DNA of 64,000 nucleotides from Leptodontidium sp. MPI-SDFR-AT-0119 (Eukaryota > Ascomycota > Leotiomycetes > Helotiales > Leptodontidiaceae), in the NCBI GenBank assembly GCA_020726505.1, contig JAHLEZ010000006.1, positions 620,001 to 684,000 of the forward strand. Direction: 5' to 3'. How positions within the stretch are numbered: position 1 is the stretch's first letter; the number at the start of each line of letters is the position of its first letter. Shown piece after piece: positions 48,173 through 60,148 of this stretch. The notes beneath the pieces are model-generated. The model was given only the letters and a program-made list of their open reading frames with translations. It had not been told where the DNA came from and did not search any database. The position numbers and the translations under genes were made by a program.

Positions 48173-49903
48173 ATGGACATGTTCGACGTTCCAAATGACA
48201 TTGAACACCGGTTTAGGTCTTCTGTTCAGAATGAGATTGTCCAGAGCTTGAGCTACCCGGAAATGGATTACCGCTATGAAGACGTTGTTGAGGCTCATCC
48301 TGAAACCTATCAGTGGGTGTTTCATGAAGAGAGAGAATACCATCAGCTTGGGAGCAATCTTTCTGGTTGGCTAAAGGAGGTGGATGGAGTCTACTGGGTA
48401 AATGGGAAAGCGGGCTCTAAATCTACTTTCATGAAGTACCTACCTGACACCAACCAACTCAGAGACTACTTGGGAATATGGGCTGGAGACGTGCTCCTTT
48501 GCGTTGTGTCGTTTTTCTTCTGGAATAGCGGAACAAAGCTTCAAAAGTCACAAGTTGGATTCCTCCGAGCCCTCTTGTTTCAAGTCCTCAGCCTGCATCC
48601 GGATCTGGTTCCAGTCATTCTCCCAGGAGTTTGGGCCCTGGCTTATTCGAATGCCACCCGACTTGAGCCATTATCGCTCATTTTCCGGTGGCTATTGAGC
48701 CAACTCATGGATGCATTTCGTGCCTTGGGCAAACAGACTTCTATTCCTATCAATATCTGCTTTCTCATCGACGGACTTGATGAATTTGATGGGAATCATG
48801 ACGATATGGGAGAATTGTACAAAGAATTAACGACATCGACTCATGTGAAAGCTAGTTTGTCTAGCAGACCCTGGATCGTCTTCGAAGATCTCTTCGCCAG
48901 CTGCCCGAAGATGTATCTGCAAGATGTCACCTATCGGGACATCGAGAAATATATTGGGGACAGGTTGAACCGAAGCGAGCAATACCGACGATTAACAGAT
49001 AAACACCCAGAAGAGTCACTTGCGTTGGGAAAAGAGATACTAGAAAAGGCAGACGGCGTTTATCTTTGGGTCAAACTCGTCGTGGACTCTCTTTTGAATG
49101 GCGTCAGGAACCGTGACGAGTTTGCTGATCTCTGGGAGCGACTACGTCTGCTGCCAAAGGATCTCGAACCCCTCTACTGCCGCTTTTTAGGTCTTGTACA
49201 ATCAATATACATGCCTTGGTTCCCGCAAGTATTCCAGATCCTCCGGGCCAATAGAGACCCCAGCAGCGCTTCTTCGGTGACAAGGGCACCACAACCGGGG
49301 ATAAAACCTTTAAGTCTATCCGCTCTCTTCTTTGCTATCTGTAAAGATGTCAATTCCTCGTCAATTAACAGCTCAACGAAACGCCAACACAAAGCAAGGT
49401 GCGATGACACAAAGGTGCAACTCGCAGCACAATGTGCCGGCTTCCTTGAGGTTTTGATTCTGAGTGGAGAATCATTTATTGGCCCTGAATCCCGCATTCA
49501 GTGCTTCCATAGGACCGCGCGAGATATCATCGAGAGCGAACTACAATGGCCCCAGCTTCTCCTCGAAACAGACAATACGCACCTTGATGCCTACATCTCT
49601 ATGACGAAATCATGCCTCTTATGTATCGAGTTTAGAATTGCCCGGAAATTCCTTGATGACGAGATGGCGATAACAGAAGTGGCGGATGAAATAAAGATAT
49701 ACGCTGCAAGCGCTGCTTATACGCAACCTGGGATTCTCAAATTGAGAAAATATCTGGTCCGTGAGCTTAGTATCGTTATGGACAATTATCATGGAAAGGA
49801 GGAGTCGTACATTCTCCAATCACTTGTCGCATGGGTCCTCAGACTGAGATGGGCTGTGGCCTTCTTCAAGCTTGCTTGGTTCCAGCTTCTCGGCAAAGAC
49901 TAA
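48173..49903 (+). pseudogene. NACHT-type NTPase (NLR-like) with damaged P-loop and no effector domain
   Basis: The frame is open from 47996; the first ATG is 48173, giving about 576 residues. The sequence is the NACHT NTPase core of fungal NLR-like proteins: the linker SLSYPEMDYRYEDVVEAH, then a Walker A region, Walker B (FLIDGLDEFDG, near residue 200), and a conserved SSRPWIVFEDLF motif. The Walker A reads GKAGSKST: the family has a Gly between Ser and Lys (GxxxxGK[ST]), so one codon is missing at about 48416. This should abolish nucleotide binding. Residues before the linker, where a HeLo, Goodbye-like or lipase-type effector domain normally sits, are absent, and no repeat domain follows. 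It may be an inactivated or truncated relic, or a stand-alone NTPase with odd ATP site. I see no other lesion. Confidence 0.7.
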
Positions 49904-50776
49904 GGTTGCTGCAATCGATGCCCATTCGAAGCTGGTTTACAAAGTTCTGATCATTTAGGGCACATTCTAGAGATGCAGCAGCGGGTATGGGTTTAAGAAT
50001 TGGTATGTAAACGGGCCTTAAATCAAGCGAGCAACCCCGCAGTCGTCCATGAAAGGGCGAATTTCTAACGAAGTATTACCCAAAAATCCTGGCCAACAGA
50101 CTGATTTAAGGAAACAAGCAATTCAGCTGCTAGTGAAACATCCTCGTCGTGAAGGTGAGGAGAGTGCACGATTGAGAATTGTGAAAATTGATGGGGGAAA
50201 CGGTCATGGTTCGGTGCTCAAAGTGTGAGGATGCATTCCAGGGAAGACACGATTTAGACGATGTTCTGCTGTCTTGGGGGGAAATGGTGGTGGGCATTGA
50301 AAGTGTTCAGCCACTATTTAGGGGGCCAAAATGCCCATGAGACCGGAAGCTACGCTACGGTTTTGCGGCCGTCACCAAACCTCCTTCAAGTCGTCACTTC
50401 CACTCCCTGGGAATATGGGCGTTCTTTCCTTCTGCCACTTAACTCTTACAAGTGTGATTAGCTCTGCCTAGGCATCATCTCCAGTCTGACCATCACCACA
50501 TCATTATCGTCTTTGCATTCGTTCAGTAGATCCGTCATTATTATTGGATTTAGGAAGGGATTGTTGCGGACTCATTGACGCCCTATTCTGTGATCACACT
50601 TGGCATTCGACCCTCGAATATATTTATTCACCTAGGTCAAAGCTAATTTTAGCTCCAGACATCACTAACTCCATACGGCAATCACTTCCAACCCCTCCGT
50701 TCCTTTCTGAGTCGAAGTCTCCCTGTTCCAAGGATATTTCGACCAAGCGAGTAGACTTCAAGCAACTGGCACGACC
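49904..50776. other. Intergenic region
   Basis: About 870 bp without a recognisable gene. The last part is the promoter of the gene at 50777. Confidence 0.5.
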
Positions 50777-51853
50777 ATGACTCCACCATCAAAAAGAGTA
50801 CGAAGCCAAGCATTTGCAGCGCCCAAGGACAGGAGGGCAAAGAAAATGTGAGTTGGTAGACAAGGGACAGAGGTCCGAGGACATCGCTGATGTTCCTCGA
50901 GTATCGAACAGAATAGACGATCTCGACCACTTCTCAGCCTCCCTGGCGAGTTGAGAAATCATATCTGGGGATATGTACTTGGGTTCCAGCTGGTTCATGT
51001 CATGGAGGAGAGAATCCACCAGAACCACAACAGCCCAGACTTACGACTTTACCACACGGTCTGCGAGTCGCCAGTCACGGAAAAACAAGCATATGATCTT
51101 TCTCGAAACGAATCGTACGAGACTGTGATTAAGGGACCAATGAGTGAAATACTGACCAAATGCGATATGCGACAGTGCCACAATAGACATGCTGTTTGCT
51201 ACGAGGCACTTCGCCATGGTCCGACTAGGCGACTACATATCGATCTTCTGTCTGTCTGCCGACAAACGTACATGGAGGCGATCCGGCTACTCTGGGGAAC
51301 GAATACATGGTCAATTGACGACTTTCAGTCCTTCCGCATTTTCTTTGGACGACGAAACGCTCTTCAGAGATCTTTGATGAAGAAAGTTCACCTCGGAAGC
51401 GATATCGTGATTGCGTTCCCTCCTCGGTCCCTCGTTCTGAAGTTCGGTATGCTGGAGGAGCTTTACATTGATGTAACCATCAATTGCCGAGAAGAGCTTT
51501 GGTGTATGCAATAATCCCACCCAACCCAAATTCTCTAGACTGATAGGTTTCAAGGTCGACCGTTCTTCCGCTCTAGGAGAATTTCTGTTATCTGCAGCGG
51601 CACGGGAGACAATACAGCTGATAATCAGTTCACCTTGAGCGACATTGTCAAAGACGATAATGGCACAACAACAGCGAAAGAAAGAATCGAGAAGGCTGAG
51701 ATGTGGTGCGCTAGATTGTTCGAGTGGGGGGAAGCCACAAGTCGTCTGAGACTGAAGAATGACAAGAAGAGAGCGATGAGGTCGGCATCTGGAGTGAAGC
51801 AAATCGACAACTGCAGGTCAAGTGGGAGCTCGGAACTGGAAGCGAACTATTGA
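50777..51853 (+). CDS. DUF7730-type fungal protein (F-box/2EXR-like N-terminus)
   Basis: Three exons, 50777-50847, 50917-51501 and 51547-51853, give about 320 residues. The first encodes a basic N-terminus (KRVRSQAFAAPKDRRAKK). The second starts with LLSLPGELRNHIWGYVLG at about residue 29, which is the F-box-like/2EXR signature of this fungal group, followed by SVCRQTYMEAIRLLWGTNTW, typical of the DUF7730 core. The third exon was found by following the frame past the stop at 51512-51514: a GTGTAT...GATAG intron of exactly 45 nt leads to FQGRPFFRSRRISV and a Lys/Arg-rich tail ending at 51853. The reading frame without this exon would truncate the protein at about 222 residues. Function unknown; these are often scattered in fungi. 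Moderate certainty for exon 3 because the donor gtgtat is not optimal. Confidence 0.7.
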
Positions 51854-53403
51854 GGGGAGTGATACCTTGGATCGATTGGTCAGTAAAATGTATGAGCTTC
51901 GAAGGTCTCCAGAAGCATTTGAGTTCCGCCCTTCGGCCCTTCTTGCTTGACCGCCGAAAGGTTTTCCCCTCCTAAAGTTAGATTTTGAGCCCGGCGATCA
52001 AGCTTTGGAATTTTGAAATCTTGCCTTGAAGTGTGCTTAAGTTTACTTTGTAGTTTACCACGGGGTTACGAAAACAACTTGTGCTAGCCGCTCAATGGAG
52101 GGAAAAGCTAAAGTCAAAACGTATTCATATGGTCCCTGCCTCATTACACCTGTTTCAAACATTTACAAGCCCGCTTCCAGTTTGCATTCTCCTGGTTTGA
52201 ACCAATCAATCAGATATCTGTTGTTATTAGATGAAGCTCAGAGGTCCACTGTTTCCTGGAGAAATTGATGCTCAGATGATTTCAGAAATCTGCAAGTATG
52301 AAGTAACAGTGTCTCTTGGAACGCAGTGAATGAGTGAGGCATGGTGGACTTGGAAGTCAAATATTTGATAGACTTTGATTTTCCGAAACCGAGAACTTTC
52401 TGCTAATCTTTATTAGCTTTTAGTCCTGATTCAACTTGTCCGAACTACTCACATAATTACAAGTTCCTACAGTGAATACTTTTGGGTACTTAACGTTATG
52501 GTTAATGCTGGGGCACTTGTTTCAACCGGCTTCTGGCGAACTTTATCCCAACATGTTTTCGCCAGAGTTTTCTCCAGAATCTCTTCAGTAGAAGTAGAAA
52601 CAAGTTTCGCTCCTTGTCAAAGCTTGAAGTGTAGTGGCGGCACCTAGCCGGCATGATCTCTTGGAAGCCTTAACGAAGTTTCACAAATCGAGGGTTGGCA
52701 TCATGCGAACACATCCCAATCCAATCGCTAGCTTGGGACAAGGAACCATGGGTGTCACAGAGCGTAAGGCAGTCGTAAATTTCCCGAACACACGATTTCA
52801 GTCGGATCTTAGCCGCCATCCACCCCACGCTTCACAGATGTCTAGGCATAATTGTAGTAGGATTTGGGGATGTTGGATATGTTGGATATGTTGGGTATCT
52901 TTGGTGGGGTTGTGGAATAAGCCCCCACGGGCTGTGCGGATATGTCACGCTCCGCTGATCTGCAACAGCGCTGCAACCTTAAAAACGCCCTATCCAATCG
53001 ACGCCAGCAGGAGACAGCCAACATCTGGCTTTCATTGCGGTGCCAAGTGCTTCGAGGGGCTTATCGATCTTTTGAGGTACATGGCGTTTTGAGTGGCAGA
53101 TGCTTTCTTGGCCCTCCCGTTGGACTTAACCACAATCCTTGCGATAGTCACACCACGCCAGACCAGAGCAGAGCAGATCTCAGACTCCTGGAGTAAGACT
53201 TTAAATCATGGGACTCCTCCTCTTTACTCAGAAGAAGATGTTGAGAGTGATGCGTGTCGTTGTTTTTGGAGGTTTCTTTCTTTGTTGATATTTTCTTCGC
53301 TTCTCCCTCCCTCCTTCTCACCTCCCTTCTTTCATTTCTTTCCTCTTTAAGTTCCCCCGCCGTTACGGGCCTCCCTGGCTTGAGGATAGCTGAGCTATCC
53401 GCG
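51854..53403. other. Intergenic region with a short tandem repeat
   Basis: About 1.5 kb with no recognisable gene. At 52868-52896 ggatatgtt repeats (tgttggatatgttggatatgttgggtat). A CT-rich stretch at 53280-53350 lies before the start of the S41 gene and is likely its promoter or leader. Confidence 0.5.
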
Positions 53404-55948
53404 ATGGTTTTGAGAATAAGCTGGTGCTTGTTGGCTGTCGCTACAATTGTTAATGCTGTACCGGCGCCTGCGCCTCAGAATACCCCTTCGCCTTCACCGA
53501 CTGGCAATCCACAAGCATGTGGTCAGATTGGGCCTGCTGCGGCGGCGTTTCTGGCTCAGAATCCAAGAGCGGGTACGTCCAATGGAAGAGAATAATTATA
53601 TGGTCCGGAGAGAATGCTAAAAGTCTATGTTTAGCTGCGGCAACAGTTTCGGCACAATTAGCATTCGATTGCCTTCAGACCGTACCGAATAAACCCGATC
53701 CGGCTGTGGCCATGGTCAAGAGTTTGAAAGCATTTGTGCAGTGGCAAAGCACACTTGCTTTTCTGAAAGATCCGCCGTCATCTTACATGTTGCCAGCGAC
53801 GGATATCGAGGGTGGATTGGACAACATCTCATCAACTGTAGTGGCTGGAGGGTTCAAGAGCGAGTACGACTTCCAACTTAGTGTCATCAAATTGATCATC
53901 TCCGCACACGATGGACATTTTGCATACCGCCCCGATGTGTTCAAAGCTTTTGCGTTCAGGAATACCTTAGCTTCGGATATTGTCTCTGTGTCGAAAGATG
54001 GGAAGGCAGTTCCGAAGTTGTACCATCTGGGTGGGTTGTTCGGTATTCTTTTGAATAGATTGATTGACTGACTTCCCCAGGTGCTGTCAATGGCACAAAC
54101 GGGACCATCGACACAGCTCCCGCGATTGTCAAAATCAATGGTCAAGATGCGGCTAAGTTCATCACAGACATGAACCTCCAATTCAGCAGTTTCCAGGATC
54201 CAGACTCGCAATGGAACTCTCAATTTCGCACATATGCCAGTCCAGCAGGAGTATTGACCGTGGCCGCCTCGCTGGCCTTCCAAGGAGCAAGTGTGACGCT
54301 CACTTACGACAATGGACAAGAGAGGACGGAACAAAGCTTTGCGGCCTTGAGAGCAGGTGCTAACTTCAGCGGTATAAGTAATGGGGAAGATTATTACAAT
54401 CGATTCTGTAATCCCAATAATCAGGCTGCTGTGAATGCCACGACACCAGCGACGCCAACGAACACGACCATCCCGAAACCTCCACCGCCCTTGCCTACTA
54501 TCCAAGGATATCCTCTGCCGATGTAAGTGGCTGTTTTCTATCTTAGTTTAAATGGCTCCATGGATACGATGATGCTGATTGTTTTGCTAGAGTTCGGGAT
54601 AGTGGTGCTAATTCTACCTCTGGATATTTCATTAATGGGACTGGTTATGAGAATGTTGCCGTGCTGGCAGTGTCGGGTTTCGCGCCTCAAGGAAACGTCG
54701 ACTCGATCGAATATCTTACCAATTTCCAAAGCACGGTTGAATCTTTCCTTGCCAAGTCGAAGGCCGCTGGGAAGACGAGGCTCGTGATTGATTTGCAAGC
54801 CAATGGTGGCGGGCTTGTCATCGCTGGATATGAACTCTTTGCCCAGGTGCGTATTTTTCACTTCTTTTCACCCTTTTCTGTTTGCTTGATTTGTGGAGAG
54901 CCGAGCTGATGAAGTTCATTAGTTGTATCCAACTGTTCAGAGGTTCCAAGCAAATGACTTACGTCTCTCAGACAGTCTTGTCAATATGGCAAGGGTAGTT
55001 GGTGGTATCCCAAATAACTTTACGGCGAGCACTCCAGCTCAACGAGCTGCACTCACCGCTCTATCACAGAGCGTTGTTGTTGGCAATCTCGTACCTGGTG
55101 GTGTTTTTACTCCCGGAGGTGCTAGTTTCACCTCCGTTGAGCAGATCATTGCACCTGTTTCTCTCAAGGGCGACCTCTTCACTGCCTACCAGCAAACACC
55201 TTTTAATGAGACTGACCCTCAGTTCAACCTGACTGGTCTTGGCAACCGAGCCAATCCACCAGCGTCAGTTTTCGCCCCCGAAAATGTTGTCCTACTCACA
55301 GATGGGACATGTGGATCGACATGCACGCTATTCTCATACCTGATGATCCTCCAGATGAATGTTAAAGCCACAGTCATTGGCGGCCGTCCACAAACAGGCA
55401 TGATGCAATCCATTGCTGGAGTAGAAGGCGCACAGGTTTTCCCATTGGATGAAATAGCCACCTCCGCAGCCGCCGTGATTGAACTCGCCCCAGCAGAACG
55501 TAAAGCCGAGTTACAAGCCGGCGAAATGGGACTCCTCGCAGACGCATACGCTCTCAAACGCTTGACATCACCCACCAACCCCGGAGCCGTGAACGGCAAA
55601 AACGCATTCTCAGCTACGGATTCGCAGACACCGTTGCAGTTCCTCATGCAGCCTGCAAATTGTAGGATCTTCTATACGGCACAGATGTTGAGTAGTCCCG
55701 AGTTAGTGTGGAAGAGGACGGTTGATGCGACGTGGACGGATCCAAATCAGTTCTGTGTCGAGGGCAGTATTATGGCTGCTAATACCACGACGAATGGAAA
55801 CGTGGATCCGTTGTTTAGATTGGCTGTTAACAGTAGCCATGGTGCGTTGGGAGCACCTGCTGCTTCTTCTGGGCAAGGTGCGAGGATGAATTTGGGACTG
55901 CTTGGGCTGCTGGCTGGGTTGACTGCTGGTGTTGTGGGCTTCTTGTAG
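53404..55948 (+). CDS. Secreted S41-family peptidase-like protein with GPI-type tail
   Basis: Exons 53404-53572, 53635-54030, 54081-54522, 54591-54846 and 54923-55948 give about 762 residues, all junctions in phase. Residues 1-18 are a signal peptide (VLRISWCLLAVATIVNA). A Pro-rich segment follows (APAPQNTPSPSPTG). The core matches the tail-specific/C-terminal-processing protease family (S41): the likely nucleophile lies in TDGTCGSTCT (Ser at about 553), where the class has a conserved G-x-[ST]-x-S; the region LVIDLQANGGG is the preceding strand turn. The C-terminus (GLLGLLAGLTAGVVGFL) after a Ser/Gly-rich stretch is a GPI-attachment signal. Function in fungi is unknown; the catalytic Lys was not placed. 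Many N-glycosylation sequons support secretion. Confidence 0.82.
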
Positions 55949-56640
55949 GTTTGGGTAGAGCGAGCGTGTTTTGATAGATTTAGAAATCTCGGATTAGCGA
56001 ACGATATTCATGTTATTGACCTTGGACATTTCATTCCTGTGCAAATGATTGAAATGATTCTTTCACTTCGCTTTCAGCTCGAGCCCAGGTTGATAATTCC
56101 AGGGGTTCTCGCTTATTCATTAAGGAGTTGATGTCCTGTGTGGATGGATGCTGGGGCACGAAGAATTCGCAAAGGCACGTAACTGAGTAGGTATCTAGCT
56201 ATTGGCCGACAAGATGAAGCTGAGGCTTTCGTCTATGTAAATACCAGTAGTTCTAGGTTATATTTACCTACCCTATCTCTTTAGTATCGACGTAAATACT
56301 GCTGTCCACTAACATCGTAAACTTCCCCGCCTACTGAACTCTGTGGGGCACGCACAGCACAGCTTATCGGAGCTAGACAAGGGACACTATCTCAGGCGAT
56401 GGGCGGGCCACTCCCCTCTCCCACTTTATTCCAACTTCATCAACTTCGATTGAGTGCTTCCTTCACTTCAGAACAGCTAAATCCCCGATTGCTAAACATC
56501 ACAAGGACTAGTAATTCACCTCTATCAGACTCTCCCATCCTCACTCTACAGCGCTGCTGCAGCTTCACAAAGTTTCTCGTTTCGCATCCGGAACCCAGGC
56601 TTATCAGTAGAAATACTCAACCTACCTAGACCATCGTGGA
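55949..56640. promoter_or_regulatory. Intergenic region upstream of a Zn2Cys6 gene
   Basis: About 690 bp. The last part is likely the promoter and leader of the regulator; no coding signal was found. Confidence 0.5.
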
Positions 56641-59094
56641 ATGCCTGCTGGAGCAAGAATCCGTCGAAATGGCCAGCCACAGGCCTGCGAGCCATGTCGA
56701 AAGACCAAAGTTCGGTGTGATCACGGCCATCCAAGATGCTCACGATGTATTATTCGTCGATTAGATTGCATCTACCATCCCGCGCCTATGACCAAGAACC
56801 ATGATTTTTACACCCCGCCACCCTCCTCGCAAGGTGCCAGCGGACACACCAACTCTCAGACAAATTCATTGAGCTCTATACTTTCGCCGATGGAGCAGAA
56901 TCATATCAATCCTACTTCGTCCGCGATGACCCCATCTTCTGGGACCGCCTCCCCGTCTCTTTCTGGGGCAAGCTACGAGAATGCGACGCGGAACACACTG
57001 TTCCATAAGGAAGGCGTTTCTTTCGGAACGACACGGTACTCAGCAGTCTTCTCTGAAAATCAAGCAAGTTTTGGTCAAGCGATTGGCGCTGCTACCGAGG
57101 ATCCCACTCTGAGAGCAACCTTCGTGAGCCCAAAAGGCCCGGGTTTCGACATGAGCAATTCGCAGCGGGAACTAGCTATCGTTACGCTACTGGATTTTCC
57201 GACTCTTCGTACCTGTGAGATTCTAATGGAGAACATCTCTTCATTTCATGACGTCTGGATCTCGCCTATGACGATCAGGCAGTGTCTCAACCAGGTCTGG
57301 AACGATTTCGGCCATTGTTTGGGGAACGATCGGTCACGAGATTCTGTGTTGGATTTGGCGAATGAGTTGATAGAGAATAGCAAAACTTCACTTCCGCACC
57401 CCGACCAAGTGGCAGGCAGCGATACTAGCTGGATCAACTGGTTTGGTGGTCCGCGACTGCGCTGGGAGATGATTGGTATCTTGTTTACCTGGGCTGGAAT
57501 GGCCTTTAAGCATAAGCAAGATTGGGACCCGATTTTTGAATTACCGGAACAGCAAGGCAGGAATCGAAACACCTCAGCTGAGAAAATGAGGGTTAGTGCA
57601 AAAGCATGTCTGCAGCTTTGCGAAGACTATTCGGAAATCAACGAAGTCATCGTGGTGCTCATGAAGAATTTTGCGAAATTGCATAGTCAGATCATTAGTG
57701 ATGAAAGTAAGTCACCTTCGTCCGTGTTCAGTGTCCATGTTTAGTAGCTAAGTAACGTAGGTGATCGTCTGAGAATGCATTTTGGGGCCACTGGAAGCGC
57801 GATAATCACAGCTGGACTCCATCGACAACCCTTTACTCGAGAAGTGACGCCACTTTCTCAACATCGATCTATTCTCGCTACCTCATTCTTTCACTTGGAC
57901 AAGTGCGATAGCTTGTTTCTTGGCCGTCCACCGATACTGGATCAACGATATTGCAATATCCCTCAACCCCTCGATCTTTCCGAGGAAGATGTTTATCAAG
58001 GCCCTGAACGGCTGGCGGCTGCTGTACGACGACTTGATGCAAATGGTTGGAACACGGATAAACAGATCTACACAGTAACCTGGCTCCGAGCTGTCTCGTT
58101 TTTATCGCCTATCAGAGAGGAGATTCTTCGATTGTCTCTCAGCGCCAACATACAATATACGAAGCCACAAATAGAGTGCGTTGGCATAGATTCCTCCTCC
58201 GTATTTTGCTAACTATGAAAACCCAGTGCCTTGGTAGTTCAGCTCCAACAGATTGTCGACTCATATCCTGAACATATCCAATACCGCAGTCTTGAGCAGG
58301 GTTCTGCTTCTGTACAGACGCGAGCACCCCACGAAATTTACATGGTGACTCGTATCCAACTAGATGTTCTTCAGTGCGCCTTTCTCCTGCAGCGCCTTCT
58401 CGTTTCACGAGGGCTCTCAAATGGTCAAGATCTTTTCAATATCGCACAGGAGATGATATCAGTCGTTCTATCGTTGTGGTCAGATCGGGAGCAATTAAGA
58501 GTTTACAATTTCTCGTTCGACTGGATTGTGAGTCAAGATATATGATATCCATGTCATCTTGCTAATTTCCCGAAACAGATACTGTCGTATGGAATCCCCT
58601 GTGCCGGTATCCTATGCCTGGAGCTTCTCAGAGCGAGTAACCTTGCGCCGCCGATACCAGCAACAGAAGCAATGCCGATCCCTACGCCCGTCCAGCTTTC
58701 GCGATCAGAAGTCGTTCAAACACTAACAATGTTCATCGCCTTCCTGAGCTGGATCCGTCCAACCGACAACAACGTCCAGCTGTGCGGCAAATTCAAGAAA
58801 GTCGTCAAGCGGATTATCGACACCGCCATCGATGCCCCTCGTCCCTCGTTGATAGGACCACAGCGAACCCCTTTGCCAAGTCAACGACTTTCCGAGACCC
58901 CTCAGCCTCAGAACATGATGCAAAATCAAGTCCAGCAGACACCATTGCACTCAACTGAGCCGCATAATTCAATGGATTTCATGACCGACTTTGATCCGGC
59001 CATGATTGCTATGGATGACTTGGACTGGTTGAATACGGTAGATTGGACACAGGGAGACTGGTTGGAGTTGAGCCAGCAGAACTATCTCAGCTGA
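56641..59094 (+). CDS. Zn2Cys6 fungal transcription factor (four exons)
   Basis: Exons 56641-57706, 57761-58175, 58227-58527 and 58579-59094 give about 765 residues with all junctions in phase. Residues 16-43 form a Zn2Cys6 cluster (C-x2-C-x6-C-x6-C-x2-C-x6-C), followed by a Ser/Pro/Thr-rich linker to about residue 125. The middle shows the PF04082-type domain, for example SWINWFGGPRLRWEMIGILFTWAG, KACLQLCEDYSEINEVIVVLM and SQHRSILATSFFHLDKCDSLFLGRPP. Near the end, RPTDNNVQLCGKFKKVVKRIID is typical of one group, and the acidic tail (DDLDWLNTVDWTQGDW) may be an activation segment. Start at ATG 56641, the first in frame. It precedes an oxidase and a permease, so it may regulate them (inference). 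Confidence 0.87.
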
Positions 59095-60148
59095 GCTTCC
59101 GAGAGTGAATGATTGAAACTGGCGCGATCAAGCTGTGCGAGGACCTAAACCAGAACCGTATTCAGCGGGACCCTTCACTTCGCAATCCTAAGTTCAGGAT
59201 GAGATGAAATTGGCGACCGTGAGGACTTCCAACAGATGTTGAGCTTCCGCCGCCAGGGATCTGGACCTTCCAGTTCCTCATGAGAGCGGCGCTCCAACGA
59301 ATGACCACACTGTTGGGTCCTACGCACCCTGTTCCCTCGCGGTACTCCGAGAATGAGTCATCCTCTAATAGAGAACCACGGTTAATACCAAAGGATGTCT
59401 ACTGTCCTTTGCCTGGGAAGCTAAGATTATCCAAGAACGCAAACCATCAAGGCCCTGAGGATCAATACCTGTCATCCGAGCCGACTGCCTTCAGACTCGG
59501 AGGTTCATCTCTAGAATTCCGCATCGGAAGCAAGGATCTAGATCAATTATGGGAAAGTGTAGATCCATAAAAGATAAGCTGGACAGGTTCATGACTAACG
59601 AAACCGGCTCATATCTGGCTCCACAAACGGACGATACTTTCCAAGTTTCTCCAAATGTCGGTGTAGCCATCCGGCGTGGGTAGACTAGGACTGGCACTAC
59701 GGAGCTCGCTTCGGAGTTCAGGGGCTCCAAGTCAATTGGCCTTGAGAAGGGACAGAAACTTCAAAGTATCGGACGATAGCAATTGTCGGTGAGCCCCATC
59801 TCGTTCGATATTCAAGATTGTTGTTATTAGACCGGAGTAGACCATGCGCATTCTGGACCCAGAATTGATAACCGTGCCGATCCACTTGGTTTCGGAGTTC
59901 CTTACCCCAGCCTTCCGACATGGCGACATCATCTGGCCGTAGAACGACTAACCGATGTCGCCAACGGCTAGTGACTACACCTCAGTGATTCGATTTTTTA
60001 TGTTCTTGTGAATCGTATGTTTCATCAATTGGTGTATACGGCATTCATCTTCGGGCTCCTCTTTTTGCATTTATTAAGACCAGTTCTTCTCGATTGCGGC
60101 GACTTACAACATCACTTCGATCATTTCCAATCCAGCATTTTGGGCGCC
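59095..60148. other. Intergenic region with a short open frame
   Basis: About 1 kb. An ATG frame at 59280-59570 (96 residues) is Ser/Arg/Leu-rich and resembles nothing; it is probably noncoding. The 60000-60148 part encodes an upstream in-frame extension of the oxidase (ATG at 60017, hydrophobic VYTAFIFGLLFLHLLRPVLL) that may be used as a membrane-anchored start. Confidence 0.4.

Noticed and set aside
52634..53092. 152-codon plus-strand frame before the S41 gene
   Set aside because: It starts with a non-ATG codon, spells the ggatatgtt repeat as Trp/Ile-rich sequence, and shows no domain.
59280..59570. 96-codon plus-strand frame
   Set aside because: It has no recognisable motif and no splice signal; kept only as a note in the intergenic entry.
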